From the NCBI GenBank assembly GCA_029204225.1, contig CM055096.1, positions 36,953,986-37,017,985 on the forward strand: a stretch of 64,000 nt of DNA, in the 5' to 3' direction. The notes below the pieces were generated by a model, which made no database searches, was not told where the DNA came from, and saw nothing but the letters and a program-made list of their open reading frames with translations. Below, piece after piece: positions 45,278 through 55,868 of the stretch (the stretch's first letter is position 1; each line of letters starts with the position of its first letter). The DNA is from Diphasiastrum complanatum. Its lineage: Eukaryota > Streptophyta > Lycopodiopsida > Lycopodiales > Lycopodiaceae. The position numbers and the translations under genes were made by a program.

Positions 45278-47772
45278 TTATAGTAAGAGTACATAGTACT
45301 AGCCAAGTTGCAATGGCCAAGCTGAATCTTCCAACAACATGTTATGTACCATAATCACCAATATTGTTGAGGCCAATAGGTCTGATCGACAACATAAATT
45401 CCAAGTCGTCTAGTGGACATTCTTGACCACATAAAACACTCCACATGGCATACCCCATTCCAATTAGTCTATGGTCAAGTGCCGACCTAGTTTGTAAATC
45501 CAAGTTTGCACATCAGTGTCCAAGAACGATTCAATACTAGCAACTCTATGAAATGATGATTAAGCCTATAACTAAATTTGTGTAAATTATAAATGCTTAT
45601 CTTACATGCAATAGCCATAGAAAAGAGCCATTGGAAGGCTGGTTGGCATGGTTGAGTTGTACAAAATAAGAATATCAGACCAAGAAATCTAGCGCTCTTT
45701 TGCAAAAGTAAAGCCATGAAGGGAAAAATTAAATTCGTATCCAATTGAAGCATTATAGTCAATCTCCACAAGAAGATGAAAATTGAAAAACAAAATTATC
45801 TTTATTAGATTATTTTCATCTATTTTGCCTTGCCACTCTTTTGTTATTTTTCTTTATTCAACATTGATGCATGTATGTAACTTTGTTGAAGAGTTTTACA
45901 AAAACATTTTAGGATCGCTAGAGTTACATGTGATCGCGAGAGTTACATGTGATCTCATCTCATATTGCCATGCTTGCATTGTCTATAGTGTCTAACTGAT
46001 AGTAGTATTTGAGTAAATTGTGACAACGATAATGGCATGTTGTAGGCCTAGCCAAACATGATTCCTCTTAAGCTGACTGGAAATTCACAAATTAATTAGA
46101 TATTGGAAAATTTTGCTACTGTTAGCAAGCACATCACAAGTTGCAACTATCACTTCAAATAGCACTTTAGACATTGGTTGGCCCTTAGAAAGCAACAAGT
46201 GCTTATTAAAATGACAAAAATCCCATGTGTCTCCAAGCCCCACAACCAATTTCTGGATACATGAACCTAAAGTACCAGCTTAGTAGATCAATCTTAGCAT
46301 TATAAGAAAATGAACTCTAATGCCATCAAATATATTTTCCTTAATTTTAACTAAGGCTAGAGTTTCCTTTTACCCCTCCCCTTATGGGCAAAGTGCATAA
46401 GATTGTGTCCCTAAGTGACTTTCTTGAGTCTTTTTTTTTTTTTCTCAAAACTTAGTAGTCATACTATAAGATTATAAACATGTGTACAAAATCAATAAAG
46501 AGATACAAAATAAACTAAACAAACCTTGCAAGAAGGGTCAATGTATGTACAAATGATCCCACATGAATGTTAAACAATGGCACATAATCAAGGGAGGCTA
46601 ACAAAGTTCACTAGCTATCATCATCTTATCAATTTAATGTACATTGAGCCTCTTTCCCATCAAGTTTGTGTATTTTTTAGAAACAAATCCTAGAATGCTT
46701 TTTTGATCTTTCTTACAATTGACTATTTCTTTGTTGTTGTAGATCAAATTTGCTAGTTCATTTCATAAAAGATAATTGGATTAAAAAATAAGGACTTCAT
46801 GGCTTGATCATTGACAATATCTCTTCTCCTTAAATAAAATTATGGAGTGATTTTACTAGGTGATCATGGACATGGAAGATCATTACCTCAAAAGTCTTCT
46901 TTATGTCAACTATAAATGGTTGTAAATAATAAGCTAGTGCATTGTACGATTACAAACACAAATAGGCTAAAAATAGCTAAATGATTGAATTCAATTCCTC
47001 TCTCTTTTAACAAGTAGTCATGGAGTTGTGAATGAAAGACTCAGCCCACAAGGCATAGAATGAGAGATATATTGAGGTGCATTTCAACACTTTATTTTAT
47101 GTTTTTTGTAAGCTCCAGTTTTCACTTCAAGTTAAAGACATTTGAAAACCTATTTCTATCAGTGGACTAATCTCCATGCCATAGCTTCAAATAATTAATC
47201 TTCCAACCTCCTTTCCCCAATGCCATAATTTTATTTCATGACAATTCTCATTAGATTTCCTATCTACAACCCAAAGGATTCATAAGCATGTGCATTACTA
47301 GCGTCCATATAACGTCCTCACATCTTGCAATCGAGATTGACATTGCAAATTAGAATACTTCACTCAATATCTCCTACTTTCCTTGCCTCATCTCATATTC
47401 TTCCTTCAATTTTTTTTTACGAGGACCAAAATTCTCATAATTGTGCCACCAAATACATCACCTCTCATTCCAATACACTCATAAAATCAAGCAATATCTC
47501 TATTTCTTTGAGATTTCTCTCACATGTCCCTAAGTCGGCCCAAAAATTCTCTAAGCATGAATTTGATTTCGAATCTAGTGTCCTACGTATTTCCCAGTCC
47601 TTTGAAATTCCACAATTCTGCATTTAAACGTAATATTAAGCAATACACGAGATATTGAATATTCATTGATGACTTACTTAGGTACTTACTCAATCAAGTC
47701 TCCTTATCAATCAATGGTAGGCTGGGTGTGACTAGTATATCTAACAATGCGATGTTAAAGAGATTTATGATG
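45278..47772. other. No gene recognised
   Basis: AT-rich intergenic DNA. Short frames (for example 45,487-45,771 - and 47,325-47,627 +) carry no domain, and no repeat shared with the rest of the window is seen. Confidence 0.4.
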
Positions 47773-47863
47773 AGAGAGAGAGAGTGTGTGTGTGTATCTA
47801 TATACACACACACACATACGTGCACGCATGTGCGACCGCGCGTGCGCGCGCACACACACACAC

Positions 47864-47919
<56 letters not shown>

Positions 47920-47921
47920 GT

Positions 47922-47994
<73 letters not shown>

Positions 47995-47998
47995 CGCT
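47773..47998. repeat. Compound microsatellite with long Z-DNA-prone tracts
   Basis: In order: (GA)n, (GT)n, TATATA, (CA)n, GC-rich CGCGCGTGCGCGCGCA, (CA)n, (GT)n, (AT)n, (CA)n, (CT)n of about 30 units, then (CG)n. Frames seen across it on both strands are spurious. Confidence 0.97.
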
Positions 47999-48542
47999 TG
48001 GACTTTTGAAGTTGCAACGCCCTTTAGGAGCTCTTTGACTTTCAAAATTCATTAAATGTTGTGCCATTCTTATAAATTGTGCTTTACATTGGAAAGCCAA
48101 AAATTTCAAGATCCCTTTGTAGATTTGTCATCAAACATGTTTTTGAAGGATTTAAATCTCTAAGCTTTTGATTTAAAAGGCATATAATGAACCACCACAC
48201 CAAATCGAATATTTTCAAAAAATGGTATATGCTTCTTGTAGGAAGGAAGGTTTGCCCTCAAACTTTGAGACCAATTGTGATGCTTGCCTATTTAATGACC
48301 AACATCTACTTGAAGCCACGTTTCTATTACTACATATCGGCAAGACCATCATCTTTTCAAAAAGGTTTCATATCTCCTCACCCTGAGATCTTTGGGAGCC
48401 CACCACTGTCACTAGGTTGGTGGTTCAAAATACGCTTGAAGGCTAGTAGTCCTTTGCCTTCATCTCACTTGCCAAAGCTAAAAAATGAGTGTGAGGAAGA
48501 ATGGGCTTATCACTTGATCTCAGTTGCCGAAGTCCAGAAAAT

Positions 48543-48544
<2 letters not shown>

Positions 48545-48574
<30 letters not shown>
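48545..48574 (+). repeat. Homopolymer of 30 G
   Basis: An uninterrupted G30 run followed by AGAAATAAGGG. Confidence 0.97.
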
Positions 48575-48575
<1 letters not shown>

Positions 48576-48599
48576 GAAATAAGGGAAGAAAAAGAGGTA

Positions 48600-49258
48600 A
48601 GTGAGGCTTAGTGTGAAATCACCGTAAGGGAAGAATTTTAAGGAAAACGTCTTTAGGAGGCGAAGTATTTGTTAAGAGCAAAATTAGAATTTTAGTAGAT
48701 AGAAATAGCCAACAACTAAACATTTGATCACTTTGATCGTGGGTGTGGCCCACTAACAAAAATCCTATTTCTATTTTTTTGAAGATTTTTTTTTTTCTAT
48801 TAGCATGGACAAGTATGCCAAAACAGTTTGTTTTTTATTTTCCCTAGCAGTGTTGTCAAGTTGCAAATAAAGTATTTCCGAAAGATTTTCACCAAATTCG
48901 ACGATTATTTTGTGTACATTAATAAATTTCAAATTTGGATCATTTCGAACATTGGGATAATTAACACTAGAGTCATCACAAAATGTGCACAAAAGTGTGC
49001 ATTTCAAGCACGTATTCAAAAAACCATATCTCATAAACTATGATGAGTCACATCAAATTCTTTCACGTGTGTGTTTTCATATATACATTTATCGATTAAA
49101 AATTTTGATTACTTCATTTTGAGAAACTTATATGTAAGTTATGATGTTTCAAACATGTGGGGGTACTGATGAAACTTCGATATTTTAATATATGGCACTA
49201 CATTGTTGTGAATTTTACATTCAATTTTTAGCTTGTCTACTCTTAAAAATCCTATATT
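48600..49258. other. No gene recognised
   Basis: AT-rich DNA with nothing I can name. Confidence 0.4.
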
Positions 49259-49947
49259 TCTCCAAGGGCCTGGTTCGATAGAATCAATCGATTCTTGTTG
49301 CAGCACGATTTCATTCCCAACTCTGATGACTCTAATGTTTATCTCAAACACAGAGGCTCAAGCTATGTCATAATAGCTCTATATGTTGATGACTCTTTGA
49401 TCATCAGCAATTCGAATCAGTTGCTTCATGAGACGAAGTCACTTTTGTCGAAGGAATTCAAAATGATCGATTCAGGCCCTATGCACTACCTTCTAGGAAT
49501 CGAGATAACTAGAGATAGAGCAAACAAAAGTATCATGATAAGCCAAGAAAGGTATCTAACCAGTTTACTCTACGGGTATGGCATGGAAAATTGCAAGTCA
49601 ATAGACTCGCCTATGGACCCAGGATTCAAACTGTCAAAGGATATGTGCTTGACAACTGATGCAGAGAAGAAAGAGATGTGCAAATACCCCTATCAGTCGA
49701 TAGCCGGATCGATCATGTATGCCATGGTCTACACTCGACCTGATCTAGCATTTACAATCAGCACATTGTCACAGTTTATGTCAAATCCCGGCCTACCTCA
49801 CTGGAAGGCTCTACTTAGAGCACTAAGATACATTCAAGCCAGTAAGCACTATGCTTTGTGTTATAATGGAAATACAGCCTTTTGACATTACTTACTTATT
49901 CTGACTCTGATTGGGCTGGAAATGTGGACACAAGAAAATCCACATCT
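49259..49947 (+). pseudogene. pol: Copia-6 reverse transcriptase / RNase H fragment
   Basis: It opens without a start as PRAWFDRINRFLLQHDF and continues NVYLKHRGSSYVIIALYVDD (catalytic YVDD about 49,381-49,392), MHYLLGIEITRD, CKSIDSPMDPGFKLS, AGSIMYAMVYTRPDLAFTIS and HWKALLRALRYIQ. After a stop at 49,885 a shifted frame gives LTYSDSDWAGNVDTRKSTS. It is then cut at CTCAC / TAGTACAAAAAAG. The RT palm is well conserved and open for about 200 codons, so the insertion is younger than the other pol remnants. No LTR is attached. Confidence 0.92.
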
Positions 49948-50670
49948 CACTAGTACAAAAAAGAGTACTAGCATGATCTTTTGCATACAATTCACCATAG
50001 GATTTAACCGGAAACGAAATCAGTTTTACTTTTGGTCAGTTTCTATCAATTACAAATTTTACCAGTAAAATTGGACTATTTTTCCTTTATTGATTGGGTT
50101 GGCATTACTTCGTTAAAATTGACAAAAAGATCCAAATTGAGAATATGAAATTACATGAATGGGAATCCTACCAATAGGCTTTCAATAACTCTTAAACCAT
50201 ATCCAATGAGATTTCACTGCTTGGATAAAGAGTTCTATCACCACTCATTCCATCTGGCCATTTCACATTGTTTGACAATTTTCAAACTCAATTTTGACTT
50301 GTATCTTGCACAAACGTTCACTTGACTGATCGTTAGAAATATATCAGACAAGTAATGAATTTCAAATTTTTACAAAATTTGAAATTCAACCAAAAAGATT
50401 TTTTTTTTTGATTTTAACTTTCAACCTGGGAGTACCTTACTCCAAAAGTTAAAATGTCATTTAGTAAAAACTGCTAACAAATTCATTGCGGTTCTTTTTG
50501 TCAATTTTAAATTTTCTATAACTGGGAAATAATTTAGCTTAGTGAAAATATTGTGACTAACTCTGACTGATATACTCAGTTCAGTCAATTCACAAATCTA
50601 AACTGATTTCATAGATAATGAAAAATGACTGAAATTTCGATGTGGTAGAACTTGGTTTTGACAATGGCAA
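49945..50670. mobile_element. Possible CACTA-like insertion cutting Copia-6 (tentative)
   Basis: The copia frame stops at CAC TAGTACAAAAAAGAGTACTAG, resembling CACTA-type or MITE termini (CACTAGTA...). A matching right end is not clear; GATGTGGTAGAA near 50,640 is a weak candidate. No transposase. Confidence 0.25.
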
Positions 50671-51140
50671 TATTGGCATGTAGGGTTGTCACCAAAAAAA
50701 TGACATATATTATGTATATTTTTGGTTTGGGGAATAGACGTATTGTTAGTGTGTTTTCTCTTGAAAAGAGTGTGAGAGGAGCTTCACGGAGTACTTAAAA
50801 TTCTATCGTTTCTCCTATGATTCACCGAGTGGGTGTGTAGCAAATTGTTGTTATAATATTTATCATCAGCGATGACATGAATGTCCCTCCAAATTTTCCA
50901 ATAGATGCAACTAAAATAGCAGTCCAAGAGATAATGGCCACTATATTCCATGAAGAGTCAATATTAAATTGTATCTTTTATTTGGGTTGAGTTTTGCTGT
51001 GTAATATACTGACTGCACTCAACATGATGGATTCATGCCATATTATGAGACTTACCTGTTCTTAGAAACATGCATGCATGACTACCTACCTAGCTAAAAA
51101 TCAAACAACAATCACGTTCGATAGCATGCATGAAAAGTCT

Positions 51141-51221
51141 TGCTATTGCCATAATCGGTAGCTCTTCTAACTGTTTGCTCCCATGACTCAATACGTAGAG
51201 CTACCAATTATGGTCGTAGCA
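51141..51221. repeat. 81-nt foldback with 25-bp imperfect stem
   Basis: Arm 51,141-51,165 (core CCATAATCGGTAGCTCT) pairs with 51,197-51,221 (core AGAGCTACCAATTATGG). 21 of 25 positions pair, with a 31-nt loop. It is 236 bp upstream of the DUF1348 start. Confidence 0.7.
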
Positions 51222-51456
51222 GGCATACTCACACATGCTAGCAAGTACGTAATTGAGTAGATCAATAGAAGGTCCAAGTCCACCATAAATAGCACCCTAA
51301 TGTATAAGTAACTTATTCACCTAAAATAAGTTTTTGTTTGTTTGTTTGAAAGGAATAGGGCACTCATGGGCATCAGTTCCCTTGCTCTTGGTATTTAGGT
51401 GACACGCTTTCGTTTTGTTTTTGTTCTCTCTGTTTTTGTTTTTGGTTTGTGGTGTG

Positions 51457-51885
51457 ATGGCGAATGCTTCGACAATACGACCACCGTTCAGCGAGGAGAC
51501 TGCGCGAGCAAAGGTGAAGGCAGCTGAGGAGGCTTGGAATTCTCGGAACCCAGAACGTGTAGCTCTGGCCTACACCACAGACTCTGAGTGGAGAAATCGC
51601 ACGGAGTTTTTGAAAGGGCGAGAGCAAATCAAGGATTTCCTGACTCGAAAATGGGAGCAGGAGCTGGAGTATCGGCTAATGAAGGAGCTGTGGACATATA
51701 CGGGCAACCGGATCTCTGTGCGGTTTGAGTACGAGTGGCATGACCATGGCGGGCAGTGGTATCGGACACACGGGAATGAGCACTGGGAGTTCGATGATAC
51801 GGGTTTGATGAAACGCCGAGACATGAGCGCTAATGACATCCCCATTCAAGCCTCGGATAGACGCTATTTTGCGCCTGCACCATGA
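51457..51885 (+). CDS. DUF1348 / NTF2-like (SnoaL-fold) family protein
   Basis: 142 residues, no intron. The start is the first in-frame ATG (MANASTIRPPFSEETARAKV). Motifs in order match the DUF1348 family as I know it from bacteria and fungi: FSEETARAKV..AEEAWNSR, PERVALAYTTDSEWRNR (about 32-48), FLKGREQIKDFLTRKWEQEL, YRLMKELW, YTGNRISVRFEYEWHD (about 80-95), GQWYRTHGNEHWEFDDTGLM and a C-terminal NDIPIQASDRRYF. The conserved Trp, Arg and Glu/Asp residues of the cone-shaped NTF2 fold are present. The usual microbial tail after RRYF is shortened to APAP. Function is unproven; the fold binds small hydrophobic ligands or acts as an enzyme in relatives. No signal peptide, so cytosolic. G+C is higher than its surroundings. 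Confidence 0.9.
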   Translation: MANASTIRPPFSEETARAKVKAAEEAWNSRNPERVALAYTTDSEWRNRTEFLKGREQIKDFLTRKWEQELEYRLMKELWTYTGNRISVRFEYEWHDHGGQWYRTHGNEHWEFDDTGLMKRRDMSANDIPIQASDRRYFAPAP

Positions 51886-53750
51886 TTTCTGCTGTTTCCT
51901 CTTAGAATTTTGGACGTATCCACCTTCAGGCAAGGATCTAGGCATCCTTTTTGTAACAATCATAAGCTCAATGATTGGGCAGTTCATGTGTCTACTTTGT
52001 AAGTTCGGTTCTTCTTTGTTAGTAGGGCTTAGTGCTTAGGTTAAAGCATGAAAATTCACAACCGTCCTGACGTCGTGATGCCCTTGGCCAATACGGCTAT
52101 CTCAGTTCTGAGATGTAACTAGAGTATCAGTTGAAAGAGTACTGCAGCCATTTCTTACTGGAATCCGAATAAAAAAAGTTTGTTTTTGTTTGAAACGAGA
52201 AGCTTCTTGTCTTTGAGTGCAGAGCACATGCCGCATACTTAGATATCCGAAACAGTATTTTTTGCTTTCTCATTTACCTGTATCTACTCGAAACTCCAAC
52301 GGCATCACAGGATTTTTTGCTTTTTGTTTTTTTGAATGAAAATAGGAACTGAAGCAGAGATGCCCTAAAAAGATAGCTCCTCATAAAGATAGAAAGACGG
52401 ATCTCTGATTTTGAATCTGATCTTTAATATTACGAAATTCAAATCTTTATGTAAAATCTATCTGAAGAAAGAAAGACGATGTTTGAAATTGTTTGCTGCC
52501 ATAACATCAAAGCTGGAAGTTCTTTTCAATTTTCATGTCAAGTTAGGTGAAACATTTAGGTGGATCATCATATCAAACTACGTGAAACATCTGCGTATGC
52601 CGAATTCAGAGCATTTCAGAAGTGGATTTATCAACTTGAGAGACAATGAAAGTACAAAGTGCGGTGCAGATCAACAATAGCCGGAGTGGAAAAAGCGCAC
52701 GCGTTTGGGCAACCGTTTGATGTACTGTATTTGAAGAGACTAACGATGATGGTAAGAAAGGATGCTTTGGTGACGATTGCCTGATTTGTTACATGTTGGT
52801 GGAGATTATATGCTACAAACCCTAGAGAGCATGTTCATACAGGATATGGCATGATCACTATGGTCACCTTAATTTTAGAGTTTGCATGTTTTGAAAAGTT
52901 ATAACATAGTCATTAGTTAAAAGTTTGTTGGCCTTGCCTGAAGGCATACTATGTGTTGATGTTGCTCAATGGAGCTTGGATGAAAATTGAATGTTAAAGC
53001 ATAAAGTCAAACATGATTTGAAGAATTGAAAAGCGTTTGGGGTCTATCCCTAATCCAAGGCATACAATCTCATTTGATGTGGAAAATCTCAGTCAACTCG
53101 CGCAAAGTGAATAGAGAGACTCCGATTTCCTTGCAAAAGAAAAGAAGAGTAAGCGTTGGAAAGAGAGAGGGAGAAAGAGATTTTTTTTTAAGTGTCCTAT
53201 GAGAGCAAGAAGAGTTGATTGGATCAGTTGTGCACTTTTCGTGATTTTTCAATATTCGCTACTCCATTTTCTGCAACCTTTTATAATAACATAGAACACC
53301 AAATATCAATGGCATGTGACTCAAACTGATAAGGTGAGCATGATTATCTAACTCTCAATATTCCACCACATAGAAAGGCCATCACACTAACTTTCATTTA
53401 CTTATTTCGGAATAAATTTGAAGCACTTTGATTAAAATCCTTTGTCTTGAGGATGAAATATTAGAAAATTGACTTGATTGAAGGGAGCAGCAGGTGACAA
53501 TCGATGTTGCAAGGGCTGCTAACGGGCGTGTTCAAGCGTGAGGGGTGCATCGCAGTTGCAGCTTGAGAATTGATGGTTCTTTGGAAGTTTTTGGGGTTGA
53601 AAACTCTAAACATTTGTTTGGATTTTCGGAGGCTTATGAAACTTTAGTTGCATGAGGAAGTGCTCGGTCACAAATATAGTTTTGGAATGGAGTAGCAAGT
53701 CAACTGTCGATCACTTATTAATGTTGGAAAATCTAGTCACTCTAAGAGAA
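51886..53750. other. 3' flank of the DUF1348 gene and noncoding DNA
   Basis: No gene recognised. 52,915-53,010 is a dispersed repeat also present at 4,868-4,960. A 90-codon frame at 52,411-52,680 (+) has no domain. Confidence 0.4.
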
Positions 53751-53751
53751 T

Positions 53752-53845
53752 CAGGTAAATCTAATGGAAAGTGATCCTATGGATGGGTGTAGGAGAATTA
53801 GATTTCTGGGTAAATCTAATGGAAAGAGATCCTATGGATGGGTTT
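53752..53845. repeat. Direct repeat of 36 bp with 21-bp spacer
   Basis: GGTAAATCTAATGGAAAG.GATCCTATGGATGGGT occurs at 53,752-53,787 and again at 53,809-53,844. Confidence 0.85.
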
Positions 53846-53955
53846 TTCTCGATTATTTAGATGGGCATAAATCTAGTACAAGTTGACTAAGCCGCAATAT
53901 TGAAAAGCTCGAATCAATCATTCATGATAATGTATAAGGCAAATGTGAATTCGAT

Positions 53956-54037
53956 ATCGTACATGTGGCTATCCATTGAACTTCCATGGAGTGAACATCG
54001 TACATGTGGCAATCCATTGAGCTTCCATGGAGTGAAC
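53956..54037. repeat. 41-bp tandem duplication
   Basis: ATCGTACATGTGGC.ATCCA and the following TTGA.CTTCCATGGAGTGAAC occur back-to-back with two differences. Confidence 0.9.
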
Positions 54038-54677
54038 ATCGGCAGTTCTATGAATGAGTTTGGAAATGCATTAATTTAGGCAACATTCTTAAATTGTTGG
54101 ATTTCATTTACATAATTATGAAACTTGCAGTGACAACTGCAACATTGGGAACTTGTAATATAATTATGGTTTGATTGACATTCGAGGGTTATTGTTGATT
54201 GATGGGGCAATATTGACGAGATCCATTCATTACTTAATAACAACACTATATTGTGATAATAGTTGTTGTCATGACAAACAACTATTGGTCTTACACGTGT
54301 AGATTATAGATGTTCTAATCAAGAATCAATATATTGATTTTACATGGCTTAATCAATTATCTATACATCCATTTTGATAGATGTGATCATTTATAAATAG
54401 ATAATCTCATTGGATAGGGGAATCTATCTTGGAATGTTAAGTGAGGTTATGAGTTTTTTCTTATAATTATTGTTTATTTGAAGCATATTGGAAAGGAAAA
54501 TTGTGATTTTCCAATCATTGTTTCTCTTGAGATTAGACATGCAACCAAACAAGCCCAAACAATATTAAATTCAAAGGATTAGTGAGACACTTACACATGA
54601 CATCTAAAAATTATTGTTCCTCTTGTTGCAAAATCACATTAGCTAAAAATTTGATGTCATAGTTAGGAATATTGGCC

Positions 54678-54679
<2 letters not shown>

Positions 54680-54745
<66 letters not shown>
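54680..54745. repeat. (CA)n(AT)n microsatellite
   Basis: About 25 CA units pass into eight AT units and abut the LTR start TGTTGG. Confidence 0.95.
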
Positions 54746-54746
<1 letters not shown>

Positions 54747-55496
54747 GTTGGATTTATTTCCTCTAGTCACCTAAATCCCATTTTAATCTGCCTCCATTCA
54801 TGTTGCATATTTACTCGCGTTGTCACGCAGTCTGCATATTCACATGCAAATTCTCACAGGCGATGAAAAGACGAAAAACAAAGGCTGACATCACACCCTC
54901 TTCACGCTCATGCAACTGCGCTAACAGACTGGACGACGACTGTAGCCACCCACGATCTCCTACAGACAACACATCCACCTTGTACTTTCTTCATCTGCAC
55001 ACCTGTAACATTATGTATATATATTGAATACCATTTGCGTATTCATTAGAGAGAGATAAACAAGTTAGTAAGTGAGAGAGAAAGAAGAAGAGAAGCTTAT
55101 CAGAGATAGACAAAAGTAGATATGCTGTACATTGATTCTTTATTTTGTCAGTAATAAGGTTTCATTCCTTTATAGATTGAATAAGCTTCGTAGGGCACGC
55201 GGTTTCGTCCGCTATTGTCTTGTGCTCTACCGCATTATTGACATGTATACTTGATATACTTAATCTGTTCTTTGTTCTGCGTTCAGATTTGTGTTTATAT
55301 TGCTATGCTTATTATTCATTCTGTCTGATCTTTCTAGTTGCTTTTTCTGGTAATAGACGACTAACATTTAGTCTTGTCTTTCGCAAATGTTTCGCGACTA
55401 ATTATCTGTCGAGCACTGTGTAGCTCTTCGTGAATCATTCGCGACACATAATTTGTCTTGCTATTCGCGACAAATTATTCTTCTGGCGCTTCGTTT
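54746..55496 (+). repeat. LTR, family B, interrupted by the TIR element
   Basis: It starts TGTTGGATTTATTTCC. The distal part aligns with 43,967-44,280 and 21,540-21,625. The sequence stops at ...GCGCTTCGTTT, where the family continues GTTTGGCTACG; exactly that continuation reappears at 60,564-60,574. Confidence 0.8.
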
Positions 55497-55540
55497 ATTC
55501 ATTAGAAAAAATATGGGCTCAAAGAGGGCCCTATAAGAAA
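55497..55540 (+). repeat. Left terminal inverted repeat
   Basis: The first nine bases are identical to the right end, followed by A-rich, GGGC and GAGGGCC blocks matched at the right end. Confidence 0.8.
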
Positions 55541-55868
55541 CGCCATGTAGGAGACAGAAAAATAACTATAAAGTGATTATAATATCATTTTCTAACTTCT
55601 TTACGCATCTGCCCGCACTACTTTCCATGTAAATGAATGCACCTTAGTTTAGTCACATCAAACTTCACTAGTGTTTAACCACAGTTAAAATATAATTTTT
55701 CAAAATGCTGAAATATTCCCTCCCAATAGTTGGGAACACTAAAAAATTTGAATTAGAAGTGACATTTCTGAAAAAAGCCTACGCCATCTCTATCTCCAAC
55801 AGAGTCGTTAGCGCCATCTCCAGCTTTGTTATTGTCATTGTGTTGTTTGTTACTATACTACTGTACTG

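Noticed and set aside
47694-48109. Frames of Arg-Glu, Ile-Tyr and His-Thr repeats on both strands
   Set aside because: Translations of the compound microsatellite.
48187-48582. 131-codon frame (+) ending in a Gly run
   Set aside because: The Gly run is the G30 homopolymer; the rest has no domain.
52411-52680. 90-codon frame (+) downstream of the DUF1348 gene
   Set aside because: No domain, low-complexity composition, no splice or promoter support.
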